Positions 49,891 to 59,250 are shown, counted from the stretch's first letter. The stretch is DNA of 64,000 bases from Algiphilus aromaticivorans DG1253 (GCF_000733765.1 NZ_JPOG01000001.1:2480001-2544000); one strand, 5' to 3'. A program made the numbers and translations. The notes: a model not told the origin generated them from the letters alone.

Positions 49891-50343
49891 TCAGCGCGCC
49901 TCGGCAGGCAGCGCCAACTCCAGCTCGCGCTGCGCCTCACCCAGGCGATAGTCGATACGCAGCGGCACTGTATCGCCGGCCTGCGGCTGCGCCTCCGGCG
50001 CCATCAGCATCAGGTGCCGACCGTGCGGCTGCAAGACCACCGTCTCGCCAGGAGCGATGCGCAGGCCATCGAGACGTCGCATGCGCATCATGCCGTCGTC
50101 GCCGTGCTCCATCTCGTGCAACTCCACCCGCCCGTAGCGCGGCGAGCTGAATTCCCCCAAAACAACGGGTGCATCGCCACGATTGTGCAGCCGCATGTAG
50201 CCGGCAGCATTGTCGGCACCGGGCGGCGGCAGCATCAGGCGTGGCTCGGTGACCTGCAGCCCCTCGTCGACGTCACCCGCACCACCGCAGGCGGCCATCA
50301 GCGAGACAAGCAACAGACACAGCAGGGGGAGACGTCGCGACAT
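49891..50343 (-). CDS. periplasmic copper chaperone PCu(A)C
   Basis: A 150-residue protein that delivers Cu(I) to cytochrome c oxidase. The N-terminus MSRRLPLLCLLLVSLMAACG ends in a lipobox (LMAAC), so it is probably a lipoprotein. The copper-binding pattern is present: His-x-Met in VELHEMEHGDDGMMRMRRLD and HxM-type ligands in PHGRHLMLMAPEAQ. The start at 50343 is chosen because it gives the lipoprotein signal. Confidence 0.9.
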   Translation of the reverse strand: MSRRLPLLCLLLVSLMAACGGAGDVDEGLQVTEPRLMLPPPGADNAAGYMRLHNRGDAPVVLGEFSSPRYGRVELHEMEHGDDGMMRMRRLDGLRIAPGETVVLQPHGRHLMLMAPEAQPQAGDTVPLRIDYRLGEAQRELELALPAEAR

Positions 50344-50363
50344 GCGGGATTCCTCGCTTCGGT

Positions 50364-51206
50364 TCAGAGACAGGCAGGCAAGCCACTGTCGAGATCGGGG
50401 TAACGCCAGTCGAATGCCAGTTCCTCGCGCAGCCGATCGACGCGCAGGCGCTTGCTCTCTTCCATGAAGGACCACATCGCCGAACTCATGCCCTGCCGCG
50501 CCTCGCTCGCCGGCAGCGCCGGTGGCTCCGGCAGGCCGAGCAATCGCGCGCAGCGGCAGAAGTAGTCCGTCATCGTCGTCGGGTTGCCGTCGGCGACATT
50601 GTAAGCGCCACCGCCGCGGCCTCCATCCAGTATGGCCAGCGCCGCGGCAGCCAGATCATCGGCGTGGATGCGATTGGTCCAGGGCGCCTCCTCGGGCAAC
50701 AACACCGGCGTGCCCTCGCGCAGCCGCGCTTCAGGCAGGCGGCCCGGCCCGTAGATGCCGGGCACGCGCAGGACCGAAAGCGACACGCCGCCGGCCGCGG
50801 CCCAGTCGCCGAGGCGCTGCTCGGCATCGACGCGGCGGCGGGCGCGTGCGGACTTGGGCTGCAGTGGCGCCGATTCGTCGATCCAGGCACCGCCGCAGTC
50901 GCCGTAGACACCGGAAGTCGACAGATAGACGAAACGCGTCACCGGCGGCGCGGCAGAGACGAAGCGCGCCACGCGTGGATCGCTATCGCCGTCGCGGGGC
51001 GGCGGCGCAAACCAGAGGACGGTGCCGGCCAGCGGCGGCAGCTCGCTGTCCAGATCGGCGCGCACGGCCGTGACACCGGCCGCACGCAGGCGCTCCGCGC
51101 TTTGTGCCGAGCGCACGACTCCGGTAGCCTCGCGGCCCTGCTGGTGCAGGCGCTGCGCCACGCGCAGGCCGATGTCGCCGCAGCCAATGATCCAGATCGT
51201 ATCCAT
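50364..51206 (-). CDS. NAD-dependent epimerase/dehydratase family protein (YeeZ-like)
   Basis: A 280-residue atypical/extended SDR. The dinucleotide fold is MDTIWIIGCGDIGLRVAQRL, with a GxGxxG motif. RFVYLSTSGVYGDCGGAWID follows, and LRVPGIYGPGRLP and NVADGNPTTM are typical later motifs. The substrate is unknown; the family includes sugar epimerases and YeeZ. It is divergent from the flavoreductase gene, and the two start codons overlap by 2 bp. Confidence 0.83.
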   Translation of the reverse strand: MDTIWIIGCGDIGLRVAQRLHQQGREATGVVRSAQSAERLRAAGVTAVRADLDSELPPLAGTVLWFAPPPRDGDSDPRVARFVSAAPPVTRFVYLSTSGVYGDCGGAWIDESAPLQPKSARARRRVDAEQRLGDWAAAGGVSLSVLRVPGIYGPGRLPEARLREGTPVLLPEEAPWTNRIHADDLAAAALAILDGGRGGGAYNVADGNPTTMTDYFCRCARLLGLPEPPALPASEARQGMSSAMWSFMEESKRLRVDRLREELAFDWRYPDLDSGLPACL

Positions 51207-52224
51207 GACCCACCAAGTGTACTTGGGCGACAGCGGGCGCAGCTTCTCCGCATCCCCCGACCAGAGCCTACTCGAGGCCGGCCTAGCCGCCGGCGTGCCC
51301 CTGCCCTACGGCTGTAGCAGCGGCAGCTGTGGGGCCTGCCGCTGTCGCCTGGCCGAAGGCAGCGTGCAGGAGGGCGATCAGGCACGCGCGCTGTCCGACG
51401 CCGAGCGCACCGCCGGCTACGTACTGCTCTGCCAAGCGCGAGCACGCTCGGACATCCGGCTCGACTGGCGCGCGCCGGCCACCGCCACCGGCCTGCGCCC
51501 CGCGACCTGGCCGGTGCGCCTGCAGAGTCGCGACTGGCTGTCGGAGGATGTGCTGCGTGTGATGCTCAAGCTGCCGCGCGGCGAGCAGACCTTCGACTTC
51601 CTGCCGGGCCAGTACATCGATTTCCTGCTGGAGGACGGCGGCCGGCGCAGTTTTTCGCTGGCCGCGCCGCCTAACAGCGAGACGCTGGAGCTGCACGTCA
51701 AGGTCACGCCTGACGGCCGCTTCGGCCGGCTGCTGGCGGAAGGCCTGCCGGAGCGCGCCATGCTGCGCTTCGAGGGGCCACTGGGCGCCTTCTATCTGCA
51801 CGACGACGGGCGGCCGCTGGTGTTGGTCGCCGGCGGCACCGGCTTCGCGCCCATCAAGGCCATCATCGAGGGCGCACTAGGCGCAGGTGACCGACGCCCC
51901 ATGCATCTCTTCTGGGGTGCGCGCGAGCCGGCCGATCTCTATCAGGAGTCGCTGGTTGCACGCTGGCAGGCCAAGCATCCGGGCCTTTCCTTCACGCCGG
52001 TCTGCAGCGACGCCGGTGCCGACTGGCCCGGCGCGCGCGGACTGGTGCACGAACAGCTCGCCGCGCTGGGATCGGCCGTCGCCGAGACCACTGTCTATGT
52101 CAGCGGCCCACCGGCGATGGTGGCGGCGACCAAGGAGCACGTGCTGTCGGCCGGGCTCGACCCCGACCATCTGCACTACGACAGCTTCGACGACGCCCAC
52201 GTCACCTGGCCGGAAAAGCCTTGA
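51205..52224 (+). CDS. 2Fe-2S ferredoxin/FAD/NAD(P) reductase (CDP-6-deoxy-glucoseen reductase-like)
   Basis: A 339-residue electron-transfer protein. The N-terminal plant-type ferredoxin domain has the cluster cysteines in PYGCSSGSCGACRC and a fourth Cys in YVLLCQARA. The FAD-binding domain has FDFLPGQYIDFLLEDGGRRS and FSLAAPPN. The NAD(P) domain has LVLVAGGTGFAPIKAIIEGA and VYVSGPPAMV. It resembles the reductase of ring-hydroxylating monooxygenases and AscD-type enzymes; no oxygenase partner is nearby. The start codon overlaps the divergent epimerase start. Confidence 0.9.
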   Translation: MTHQVYLGDSGRSFSASPDQSLLEAGLAAGVPLPYGCSSGSCGACRCRLAEGSVQEGDQARALSDAERTAGYVLLCQARARSDIRLDWRAPATATGLRPATWPVRLQSRDWLSEDVLRVMLKLPRGEQTFDFLPGQYIDFLLEDGGRRSFSLAAPPNSETLELHVKVTPDGRFGRLLAEGLPERAMLRFEGPLGAFYLHDDGRPLVLVAGGTGFAPIKAIIEGALGAGDRRPMHLFWGAREPADLYQESLVARWQAKHPGLSFTPVCSDAGADWPGARGLVHEQLAALGSAVAETTVYVSGPPAMVAATKEHVLSAGLDPDHLHYDSFDDAHVTWPEKP

Positions 52225-52300
52225 GGCAGGGCCTGACCCGGCGCTGCAGCCGCGCCACGGCTCCGGCATAGTGGCTTCAAAGCATCCTCGGAGAAGGATC

Positions 52301-53809
52301 ATGCGTTCACTTGCCCTGCTCACCGCGGTGCTCAGCCTCCTGGGCACCGCACCGGCAGCCGCTCTCAGCATCGATATTCCGCGCCCGGAGGCGGCGGATG
52401 GGGCTCGCGAAAAAATTACGCCGAGCGGCCTCGCCATCCAGCCCGTGCTGCACGCCGGTGTCCCCGTGCCGCTTGATCTGGGCGTGCAGGTATCGGACTG
52501 GCACAGCGCTGGCGACGGCACGGCGGTCTGGTCGCTGACGCTGAACAGCGCCGACGCCAGCTTCCTCGGCCTGCGCCTGAACGCGCCGCAGCTGCCTGAG
52601 GGCGCCGAGCTGCGCTTGCTGGGCAAGGACGGGCAACTACGCGGTCCCTATACCAGCGACGACCGCAATGACCGCGGTCAGCTTTGGATTCCGCTGGTGC
52701 ACGGCGACAGTGCCAAGCTGGAGCTGCGCGCGCCGGCCGCGACGACTTCCGAGGTACAGCTCGGTGCCGTCGAGCTGCACTATGGCCTGCACCCTCTCGA
52801 CGGCACCGCGCCAGCCACCAAAGCACAGGGCGACGCCGGCGGCTGTCACAACGATGTGGCCTGCCCGCTGGGCACGGACTGGCCGCGCTCCATCCGCAGC
52901 ACGACACTGCTGATCATCGGCAACCAGCTGGTCTGCAACGGCGTGCTGCTCAACAACACGCGCGACGACGGCGACCCGCTGGTGATCACCGCTGATCACT
53001 GCGGCATCCGCGCCGACGATGACGCCGACGGCTTTCCCGCGGAATCGGTCACCGCTGTGTTCAACTTCCAGGCCGAGCAATGCGACAGCACGCGACGCAT
53101 CGCGCTGGATGACGACATTGAGGGCGCCGAGCTCCTCTTCCGTCACCGGAGCTCCGACACCACGCTGATCCGGCTCGATCGTGCGCCACCGGCCGACTTC
53201 AACGCACGCTATGCCGGCTGGGATGCCAGCGGCAAAGGAGCCGCCTCCGGCTCGGGCGTGCACCACCCATCGGGTGATCTCAAGAAGATCAGTCTCTTCG
53301 AGCAGCCTTTGTCTGCCAGACGAGTGACCATCTCAGGAGGCGGCACGCGCACCGGCAGCCAGGAAGTCGAGGCCTGGCGCGTGGACTGGGCAGACGGAGT
53401 GACCGAACCGGGCAGCTCAGGCTCAGGCATCTGGAATCCGCAGCAGCAGCTGCTGGGCGTGCTCTCGGGCGGCAGCTCGCAGTGCAGCACCGACGGCCTG
53501 CTGATCGGCATCGGCGCAGAACCAGAGATCCAGGGCCCGGACTTCTACGGGCGGCTCGCGGTGGCCTTCGACAGTCCCGGCGCGCTGGGCACCCCCTTGC
53601 GTTCCTTTCTCGACCCGGCTGCCAGTGGCGCGCGCAGCCTGAACGCACGCGGCGCCGCAGCAGGCGGCCCCGAACCCTCCAACGGAGGCACTGGAGGCAG
53701 TGACAGCGGCGGTGGCGGCGCTGCCGGCTTTCTCTCCCTTCTGCTTTTGGGCGCTGCCGCCTGGCGTCACCGCACCTACCGCCGCAGCTTAGGAGACGTA
53801 AAGCAATGA
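52301..53809 (+). CDS. secreted trypsin-like serine protease with GlyGly-CTERM tail
   Basis: A 502-residue exported protease similar to lysyl endopeptidase-type enzymes. The signal peptide is MRSLALLTAVLSLLGTAPAA. A propeptide-like region precedes GGCHNDVACP at about residue 183. The catalytic triad is visible: His in LVITADHCGIR (near 232), Asp in DTTLIRLDRAP (near 290), Ser in EPGSSGSGIWNPQQQ (near 373). The C-terminus GGSDSGGGGAAGFLSLLLLG followed by AAAWRHR is a GlyGly-CTERM sorting tail, which is cleaved by rhombosortase in organisms that have it. No rhombosortase is in this window. The stop overlaps the next gene. Confidence 0.9.
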   Translation: MRSLALLTAVLSLLGTAPAAALSIDIPRPEAADGAREKITPSGLAIQPVLHAGVPVPLDLGVQVSDWHSAGDGTAVWSLTLNSADASFLGLRLNAPQLPEGAELRLLGKDGQLRGPYTSDDRNDRGQLWIPLVHGDSAKLELRAPAATTSEVQLGAVELHYGLHPLDGTAPATKAQGDAGGCHNDVACPLGTDWPRSIRSTTLLIIGNQLVCNGVLLNNTRDDGDPLVITADHCGIRADDDADGFPAESVTAVFNFQAEQCDSTRRIALDDDIEGAELLFRHRSSDTTLIRLDRAPPADFNARYAGWDASGKGAASGSGVHHPSGDLKKISLFEQPLSARRVTISGGGTRTGSQEVEAWRVDWADGVTEPGSSGSGIWNPQQQLLGVLSGGSSQCSTDGLLIGIGAEPEIQGPDFYGRLAVAFDSPGALGTPLRSFLDPAASGARSLNARGAAAGGPEPSNGGTGGSDSGGGGAAGFLSLLLLGAAAWRHRTYRRSLGDVKQ

Positions 53810-54414
53810 CCCGCAGCGATCGCGACGAACGCCACAGCCTCGCTTTCTTCCGAGGCTTCCTGCGCAAGCCCGAGGTCGTGGGCTCGGTCATCCCCAGCTC
53901 CCGCTTCCTGGAACGACGCGTCGTCGCCAGCTGCGAACTGGGCGAGGCACGCTGCGTCGTCGAGCTGGGTCCGGGCACCGGCGGCACCACCCGCGCGCTG
54001 CTCGCCGCCATGCCGTCCCAGGCACACCTGCTGGCCGTCGAGGTCGAGGCCGACTTCGTCGAGGTGCTTGCGCAACACGAAGACCCCCGCCTCATTGCTC
54101 GCCAGGGAAGCGCCGAGGCCATCGCCGAGCTGCTTGCCGACAACGGGCTGCCGGCCGCCGATGTCGTGGTCTCGGGCATTCCCTTCTCGACCATCGGCGA
54201 GGAAGCCGGCCGCGCGGTCATCGATGCAGTCTGGGGAAGCCTGGCGCCGGGCGGGCGCTTCGTGGCCTACCAGTTCCGCGACCGCGTCGCCCAGGTGGCG
54301 CGGCCGCGCATGGGCGAGCCGATCGCGGCGCGCGAGCTGCTCAATATTCCGCCCATGCACGTCTACTGCTGGCGCAAGCCGGCGGCAGAGGCCTCACCGG
54401 CCAACGCGGCCTGA
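53806..54414 (+). CDS. SAM-dependent methyltransferase, phospholipid N-methyltransferase-like
   Basis: A 202-residue class I methyltransferase. The N-terminal FFRGFLRKPEVVGSVIPSSR resembles PmtA-type phosphatidylethanolamine methyltransferases. Motif I is CVVELGPGTGGTTRALLAAM, and DVVVSGIPFSTIGEE corresponds to motif IV. GRFVAYQFRDRV follows. The likely substrate is a membrane phospholipid head group, but rRNA or other targets cannot be excluded. The ATG overlaps the protease stop. It converges with hemY across a gap of only 7 bp. Confidence 0.82.
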   Translation: MTRSDRDERHSLAFFRGFLRKPEVVGSVIPSSRFLERRVVASCELGEARCVVELGPGTGGTTRALLAAMPSQAHLLAVEVEADFVEVLAQHEDPRLIARQGSAEAIAELLADNGLPAADVVVSGIPFSTIGEEAGRAVIDAVWGSLAPGGRFVAYQFRDRVAQVARPRMGEPIAARELLNIPPMHVYCWRKPAAEASPANAA

Positions 54415-54421
54415 GCCTGAG

Positions 54422-55600
54422 TCAGGCTTCGAGCGCGCGCTTCAGACCCGCCTCGAAATGCCGGCTGGCCTCTTCGGGCTGCTTGGTGGCCGCGCACAGC
54501 TGGCCGTACTCGAAATGCGCCTCGGCGCTCGGCGCCTGCGCTACCAACGCATCCAGATAGCTGCGCGCCTTGCCCCAGAGGCGATTGCGGCGACAAGTGT
54601 GCGCCGCCGCCAGCAGCAACTCGGGCTGCTCACCGTGCCGCTGCAGCCATTGCTCGACGCTGGCCAGCGCCGCGACCTGGTCCGGCAGTTCGGCACGGAG
54701 GAAACAGCCCAGCATGGCCGGATCCCAGCGCTGCTCCAGCGCCTTGTGCACAACCGCCATGAGCGTCTTCTCGTCGTTGAGGCGCAGCAGTGCCTCGGCA
54801 TAGCAGCGCTCGCAGCGCGGCTCACGCTGCAGGGCTGTCGGCGCCTGCGCCCAGAGCTGGCGCGCGTCATCGATGCGCTCGCATTCCGTCAGCGCGCCGA
54901 CTAGAGCGCGCTCGGTGGCCGCGGCCCATTCGCCTTCGGCCCAGCCGCGCGCCTTCTCGGCGCCGCGCAGCAGATCGAAGGCCGCCCGCCACTGCTTCTG
55001 AGCGAGCAGCACGCGCGCGAGCATGGGATGCACGCGCGGCTGCGAGGGGTTGCGCTGACGTAGTGACTCCAGCGCCTGCCGCGCCGATTCCAGATCCTCC
55101 TCGGATTCGGCGCGCGCGGCCTGCATCAGCGTGACGGCCTCGCCGGCCAGCGGATGATCGATGGCCGCGGCCCGCTCCAGATAGTGCATGGCTCGCGACG
55201 CCTGCCCCTGGTCGACAGCAGCCTGCGCGGCGATCAGATGATGACAGGCGGCCTCGAAGTCATCCGGCAGATCCTTCTGCAGCGTGACCTCGGCGCGCTC
55301 GGCGCGACCGGCCAGCCATTGCAGCAAGCCGCGCGCCAGCGCCCGGTGGCGGCGGGCATCGCGCCGACGCGCCAGCGCGTCGCGCACGCTCTTCGGCAGG
55401 CGCAAGCCGGCGCCGAGCAGGCGTAGCACCACTAAGACGACGACGATAAGCGCGGCCAGCGCCGCCAGAAACCCCACCACCGAGGTTTCCAGCATCCACT
55501 GGCCGTAACTCACCAACACGTAGCCATTGTCGGCGCGCAGATAGTAGGCCGAGGCCGCGCCAACCGCGAAGAGAAGAAGCAGTAGCAGCAGCGCACGCAT
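54422..55600 (-). CDS. hemY: HemY, TPR-repeat heme-biosynthesis-associated membrane protein
   Basis: A 392-residue inner-membrane protein. It starts MRALLLLLLLFAVGAASAYY, has a second hydrophobic segment TSVVGFLAALAALIVVVLVV, and continues as helical TPR-like repeats (GQASRAMHYLERAAAIDHPL, LLAQKQWRAAFDLLRGAEKA, SAEAHFEYGQLCAATKQPEE). The protein is linked to tetrapyrrole synthesis by gene context in proteobacteria; it is not the protoporphyrinogen oxidase HemY of Bacillus. Its start overlaps the hemDX stop. Confidence 0.9.
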   Translation of the reverse strand: MRALLLLLLLFAVGAASAYYLRADNGYVLVSYGQWMLETSVVGFLAALAALIVVVLVVLRLLGAGLRLPKSVRDALARRRDARRHRALARGLLQWLAGRAERAEVTLQKDLPDDFEAACHHLIAAQAAVDQGQASRAMHYLERAAAIDHPLAGEAVTLMQAARAESEEDLESARQALESLRQRNPSQPRVHPMLARVLLAQKQWRAAFDLLRGAEKARGWAEGEWAAATERALVGALTECERIDDARQLWAQAPTALQREPRCERCYAEALLRLNDEKTLMAVVHKALEQRWDPAMLGCFLRAELPDQVAALASVEQWLQRHGEQPELLLAAAHTCRRNRLWGKARSYLDALVAQAPSAEAHFEYGQLCAATKQPEEASRHFEAGLKRALEA

Positions 55601-57558
55601 CAGCGGTTCCCGCTTTCGCTGGTCGCTTCGCGCAGCAGCCGCAGACTGCCGCTGATATCCGGTAGTGCCGGCCGCAGCTCTCGTCCGCGCAGTTCCTCGA
55701 GAGTGGCAACGGCGGCCGACACATCGGCATCACCGCGCGCGTATCGCTTCTCCAGCCAGCTCACAGCCGCGGAGAGCGCGCTATCAAAGGCCTCGGCTTC
55801 CCCGGCCAGCAGCGCGGCGCGCGCCGACTCCAGGCGCAGCAACAGGATGCTGCGCACGATGCCGGCCTGCTCCGGTGCCATCAGCGGCCGCACCGGCTCG
55901 TCGGTGCGCCGCACGACGAAGACGCTGGACAGGGCTTCGCGCACGCTCGCCAGCGCGCGCTGCCAGGCCGGCAGGGCCTCGGCGCCCTGCGACTGTTCCG
56001 GCAATGCCGGCGCGCTGGTGTCCGGCACGCCGCCCAGCAGGCGCCAGTCACCGGCGCGGGCGATGAGTGCATGTAGTTCCAGCGCCATGGCGGTGCGATC
56101 CACGGCTTCGACGGCGCGCAACGCCGCCATCTCCGAGGCCAGCGCCTCGCGCACCCCGAAGAAACGCGGATCCTCCAGCGTGGCCAGACGCTGATCGGCG
56201 AGCTGCAGTGCCCGACGTGCGCCCTCGGGATCGCGGCCGAGTTGCAGGCGCTCGCTGGCGGCCATGAGCAGCTGCTCGGCTGCCACGATGTGCGCCTGCG
56301 CGCGCCCGGCGTCAACGACGTCGCTGAGCTCGCCCAGCCGCTCGGACTGCGCGGCCACACGCTCGTCCAGCGTCGCGAGCTGCTCTTCCAGTGAACCCGC
56401 GAGGCCGACCGCATCACTGGCCGAGCGCCGCGCGCTACGCGCGGTCTCGCCTTGCTCGGCCAGGCGCTGTTCCAGCGCCTCCGCTCGCTGGGCGCGCTCG
56501 GCGGAGGCACCCTTCATGGACTGCAGCTCCTGCCAGCCCCACCAGCCGGCGGCTGCGGCGCCACCGAGCAACAGCAAGCAGAACAACAGCAGCACCCAGA
56601 GGCCGCCGCGGCGCCGAGGTGGCGGTGCAGCGGGAGGAGCCGGGGGCGCGGCCGGCGGCTCAGGGCCCTCCGGCGCTTGATCAGCCGACGCGCTGCCGGG
56701 CGGCGCCTCGACGCCATCCTCGGTGGCCGGCTGGGGAGCGGGCGTCGCAGCTGGCTCGATGGCCGGCTCGATGGCCGGCGGCGCAGTGTGGGCGGGCTCG
56801 TGCTGCGCCTCGTCGTCGTTCTTTTGCATGATCGGTAGTGTATCGGCTGCGGCGAGCAGCGCTGCATTGGACATGGGCTGTGCCACGGCGTGCGGTCCGT
56901 TCATGCCGTGGCGCGTGCAGTGCTCAGCGACACGCTCGCTGGGAACAACCAGCGGCATGTGTGCGAGACGACGTCGCGTGGAACCATCGGCCAGCTCCCA
57001 GAGGCGATCGGCCGCGCTGGCGCTGGTCAGAACAGTCACACCGACTCCCTGCACGGCCTCGGCCACTTCGGCCGCGCTGTGCGGGATGCTTTCGAGGCGA
57101 TAGACGGCCAGTGCCTCGACGCGAGCGCCACCGGCCTCGAGCTGCTCGCGCAACGCCGGCCGCGCCGTTTCGTTGCCGATGATGACGATGTGCTGGTCCG
57201 CGACTTCCTGGAACTCGGGCAATGCCAGCAGCGCCTCGGTCGAATAGCTCTCTTCCGGCATGGCTTCGACCGGATGCCCGGCCTCGTCCAGCGCGCGCGC
57301 AGTGGCCGCGCCGATGGCTGCACAGCGCGCCCAGCGCGCCGGCGCTGCACGACGCGCGGCAGCCACGGCATTAACGCTGGTAAAGATCCACCAATGCGCG
57401 TCTGCGCGCGCTTCCAGCGCCTCGCGACGATCGGCATCGCTACCGATGTTGGCGACCGCGAACAATGGCAGGCAGACGGTCTGCCATCCCTTCTGCTGGG
57501 CGACGTGCGCCAGCGGCCGAGCCTGGCCGCGCGGACGGGTGATGAGCAGCACTTTCAT
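55600..57558 (-). CDS. hemDX: HemDX: uroporphyrinogen-III synthase fused to HemX
   Basis: A 652-residue fusion. Residues 1 to about 240 are HemD (MKVLLITRPRGQARPLAHVA, VDQ/IVIGNETARPALREQLEAG region, VTVLTSASAADRLWELADG), which closes hydroxymethylbilane to uroporphyrinogen III. No stop separates it from the HemX part, which begins at an internal Met (residue 244, MQKNDDEAQHEPAH). A Pro/Ala-rich linker is followed by a membrane helix near 318-340 (LWVLLLFCLLLLGGAAAAGW) and a long coiled-coil periplasmic domain. The fusion is known in several gammaproteobacteria. The operon order is hemC-hemDX-hemY with overlapping codons. Confidence 0.92.
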   Translation of the reverse strand: MKVLLITRPRGQARPLAHVAQQKGWQTVCLPLFAVANIGSDADRREALEARADAHWWIFTSVNAVAAARRAAPARWARCAAIGAATARALDEAGHPVEAMPEESYSTEALLALPEFQEVADQHIVIIGNETARPALREQLEAGGARVEALAVYRLESIPHSAAEVAEAVQGVGVTVLTSASAADRLWELADGSTRRRLAHMPLVVPSERVAEHCTRHGMNGPHAVAQPMSNAALLAAADTLPIMQKNDDEAQHEPAHTAPPAIEPAIEPAATPAPQPATEDGVEAPPGSASADQAPEGPEPPAAPPAPPAAPPPRRRGGLWVLLLFCLLLLGGAAAAGWWGWQELQSMKGASAERAQRAEALEQRLAEQGETARSARRSASDAVGLAGSLEEQLATLDERVAAQSERLGELSDVVDAGRAQAHIVAAEQLLMAASERLQLGRDPEGARRALQLADQRLATLEDPRFFGVREALASEMAALRAVEAVDRTAMALELHALIARAGDWRLLGGVPDTSAPALPEQSQGAEALPAWQRALASVREALSSVFVVRRTDEPVRPLMAPEQAGIVRSILLLRLESARAALLAGEAEAFDSALSAAVSWLEKRYARGDADVSAAVATLEELRGRELRPALPDISGSLRLLREATSESGNR

Positions 57559-58484
57559 GCGTTGATCCCCATGTCCCCGAGGATAGCGCGCGCGCCTTCA
57601 GTGAGCAGGCGCTCGGCCAGCGCCTCGCCCATTGCCGCAGCCTCGGCTGCCGGGGCGCTGTGCTGCCCACGCACCAGACGCGTACCGTCCGGGCTGGCGA
57701 CGAGGCCATCGAGATGGATCCGCTCGCCGTCGAGTCGCGCATGGCCCGCCACCGGCACTGTGCAGGCACCACCGAGCCGGGCCGAGAAGGCGCGCTCGGC
57801 GGCCAGCCGGATCGCGGTCGGATCGTCGTGCAAGGGTGCGAGCAGGTCGCGCAACTTGCCATCGTCGCGGCTCTCTATGCCGATGATGCCCTGTGCGCAG
57901 GCCGGCACGAAGGCGCTTGGGTCCAGGGCCTCGCGGATGCGCGTGTCGAAGCCGAGACGCTGCAAACCGGCGCAGGCGAGCAGGATGGCGTCGAATTCGC
58001 CGTCATCCAGCTTGCGCAAGCGCGTATTGACGTTGCCGCGCAGCAGGCCGATTTCGAGATCGGGCCTCGCCGCACGCAACTGCGACTGCCGGCGCAGGCT
58101 GGCGGTACCGACCGTCGCACCCTGCGGCAACGCATCAAGGCGCTCGAATCGATTGCTGACGAAGGCGTCGCGCGGATTCTCTGCGGCCAGGATGGCGGTC
58201 AGCGCCAGCCCGTCGGGCAGCTGCGCCGGCACGTCCTTCATGGAATGCACGGCGATATCGGCGCGCTCTTCGAGCATGGCGGCTTCCAGCTCCTTGACGA
58301 AGAGTCCCTTGCCACCGCTGGTAGCCAACGAACGCGACAGCTCGCGGTCGCCCTGAGTGGTCATGGGGAGCAGCGTCACTTCCAGGGCGGGGTGCGCCTC
58401 GCGTAGCCTGGTGGCGACGTGCTCGGCCTGCCACATCGCCAGAGCCGAGCGCCGCGTGGCAATGCGCAGCGCACGGGCCGTCAT
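57555..58484 (-). CDS. hemC: porphobilinogen deaminase (hydroxymethylbilane synthase)
   Basis: A 309-residue enzyme that joins four porphobilinogens into hydroxymethylbilane. It starts MTARALRIATRRSALAMWQA, with LLPMTTQGDRELSRSLATSG and KGLFVKELEAAMLEERADIA as substrate-binding parts. The dipyrromethane cofactor Cys is in LGGACTVPVAGHA. The start overlaps the algR stop and the end overlaps hemDX, so the algR-hemC-hemDX-hemY series is tightly coupled. Confidence 0.97.
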   Translation of the reverse strand: MTARALRIATRRSALAMWQAEHVATRLREAHPALEVTLLPMTTQGDRELSRSLATSGGKGLFVKELEAAMLEERADIAVHSMKDVPAQLPDGLALTAILAAENPRDAFVSNRFERLDALPQGATVGTASLRRQSQLRAARPDLEIGLLRGNVNTRLRKLDDGEFDAILLACAGLQRLGFDTRIREALDPSAFVPACAQGIIGIESRDDGKLRDLLAPLHDDPTAIRLAAERAFSARLGGACTVPVAGHARLDGERIHLDGLVASPDGTRLVRGQHSAPAAEAAAMGEALAERLLTEGARAILGDMGINA

Positions 58485-59233
58485 TCGCTGCCCGAGCTGT
58501 CCTGAATGAAGCGGCGCACCTCGGGCAGCCTTCGGCGGGACACCGGGATCAGCTGGCTGGCGTGACGCACGCGCAGCCAGTGCTGCTCTTCCTCGCCCTT
58601 GCCGCGTTCCAGCGACTGGATGAAGCGCGTGGCGACCAGCGCCTTGCGATGCACGCGCAGGAACCACGGAGAAAAATCCTGCTCCAGCATCTTCAGCGAC
58701 TCCTCGATCAATACCTCGCCGTGCAGATGGTGAACGGTGGTGTACTTCTGATCGGCAAGAAAGTAGACGACGTCGGACCACGGAATGCGGATGAGCCCCT
58801 CGCGGGTGGTGGCGAGCACGAACTCCCGCTTGGGAGCGTCGCCAGCGGCCTCCGACGGCCCGGCCTGATGTGCGCGGCTGGGCCGGCGCACACGCAACAG
58901 GATGTCACGCAGCTTTTCCTTGCGGATGGGCTTGAGCAGATAGCCGGCCGCGGCGGCGTCGAAGGCCGACAGCGCGTGCTCGGCGTAGGCCGTGGTGAAG
59001 ATCACCGCGGGCGGCAGATCCAGCTCGCTGAGCTGACGCGCGACCTGCAGGCCGTCCATGCCACCCATGCGGATGTCGAGGAAAACAATATCTGGCTGTT
59101 CGTCGTCGATGACATCCAGCGCCGTCTCGCCATCACTGGCCTCGCCCACGACCTCGTAGCCGGGGAACTCCGCCACCAAGCGACGGAGGCGCTCTCGCGC
59201 CAAGGGTTCATCATCGACGATGATCACTCGCAT
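58481..59233 (-). CDS. algR: LytTR-type response regulator AlgR
   Basis: A 250-residue regulator. The receiver domain has the phospho-acceptor Asp53 in IVFLDIRMGGMDGLQVARQL and LLKPIRKEKLRDIL. The C-terminal LytTR DNA-binding domain spans EFVLATTREGLIRIPWSDVV to RRRLPEVRRFIQ. In Pseudomonas AlgR controls alginate, type IV pili and virulence together with the kinase AlgZ (FimS); targets here are unknown. The same gene order as in Pseudomonas supports the name. Confidence 0.92.
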   Translation of the reverse strand: MRVIIVDDEPLARERLRRLVAEFPGYEVVGEASDGETALDVIDDEQPDIVFLDIRMGGMDGLQVARQLSELDLPPAVIFTTAYAEHALSAFDAAAAGYLLKPIRKEKLRDILLRVRRPSRAHQAGPSEAAGDAPKREFVLATTREGLIRIPWSDVVYFLADQKYTTVHHLHGEVLIEESLKMLEQDFSPWFLRVHRKALVATRFIQSLERGKGEEEQHWLRVRHASQLIPVSRRRLPEVRRFIQDSSGSE

Positions 59234-59250
59234 AATCGGTCTTGCCTTTT

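Noticed and set aside
54409-54428. Palindrome AGCCTGAGTCAGGCT between the methyltransferase and hemY stop codons as a terminator
   Set aside because: The stem is short with a one-base centre and no T-run on either strand.
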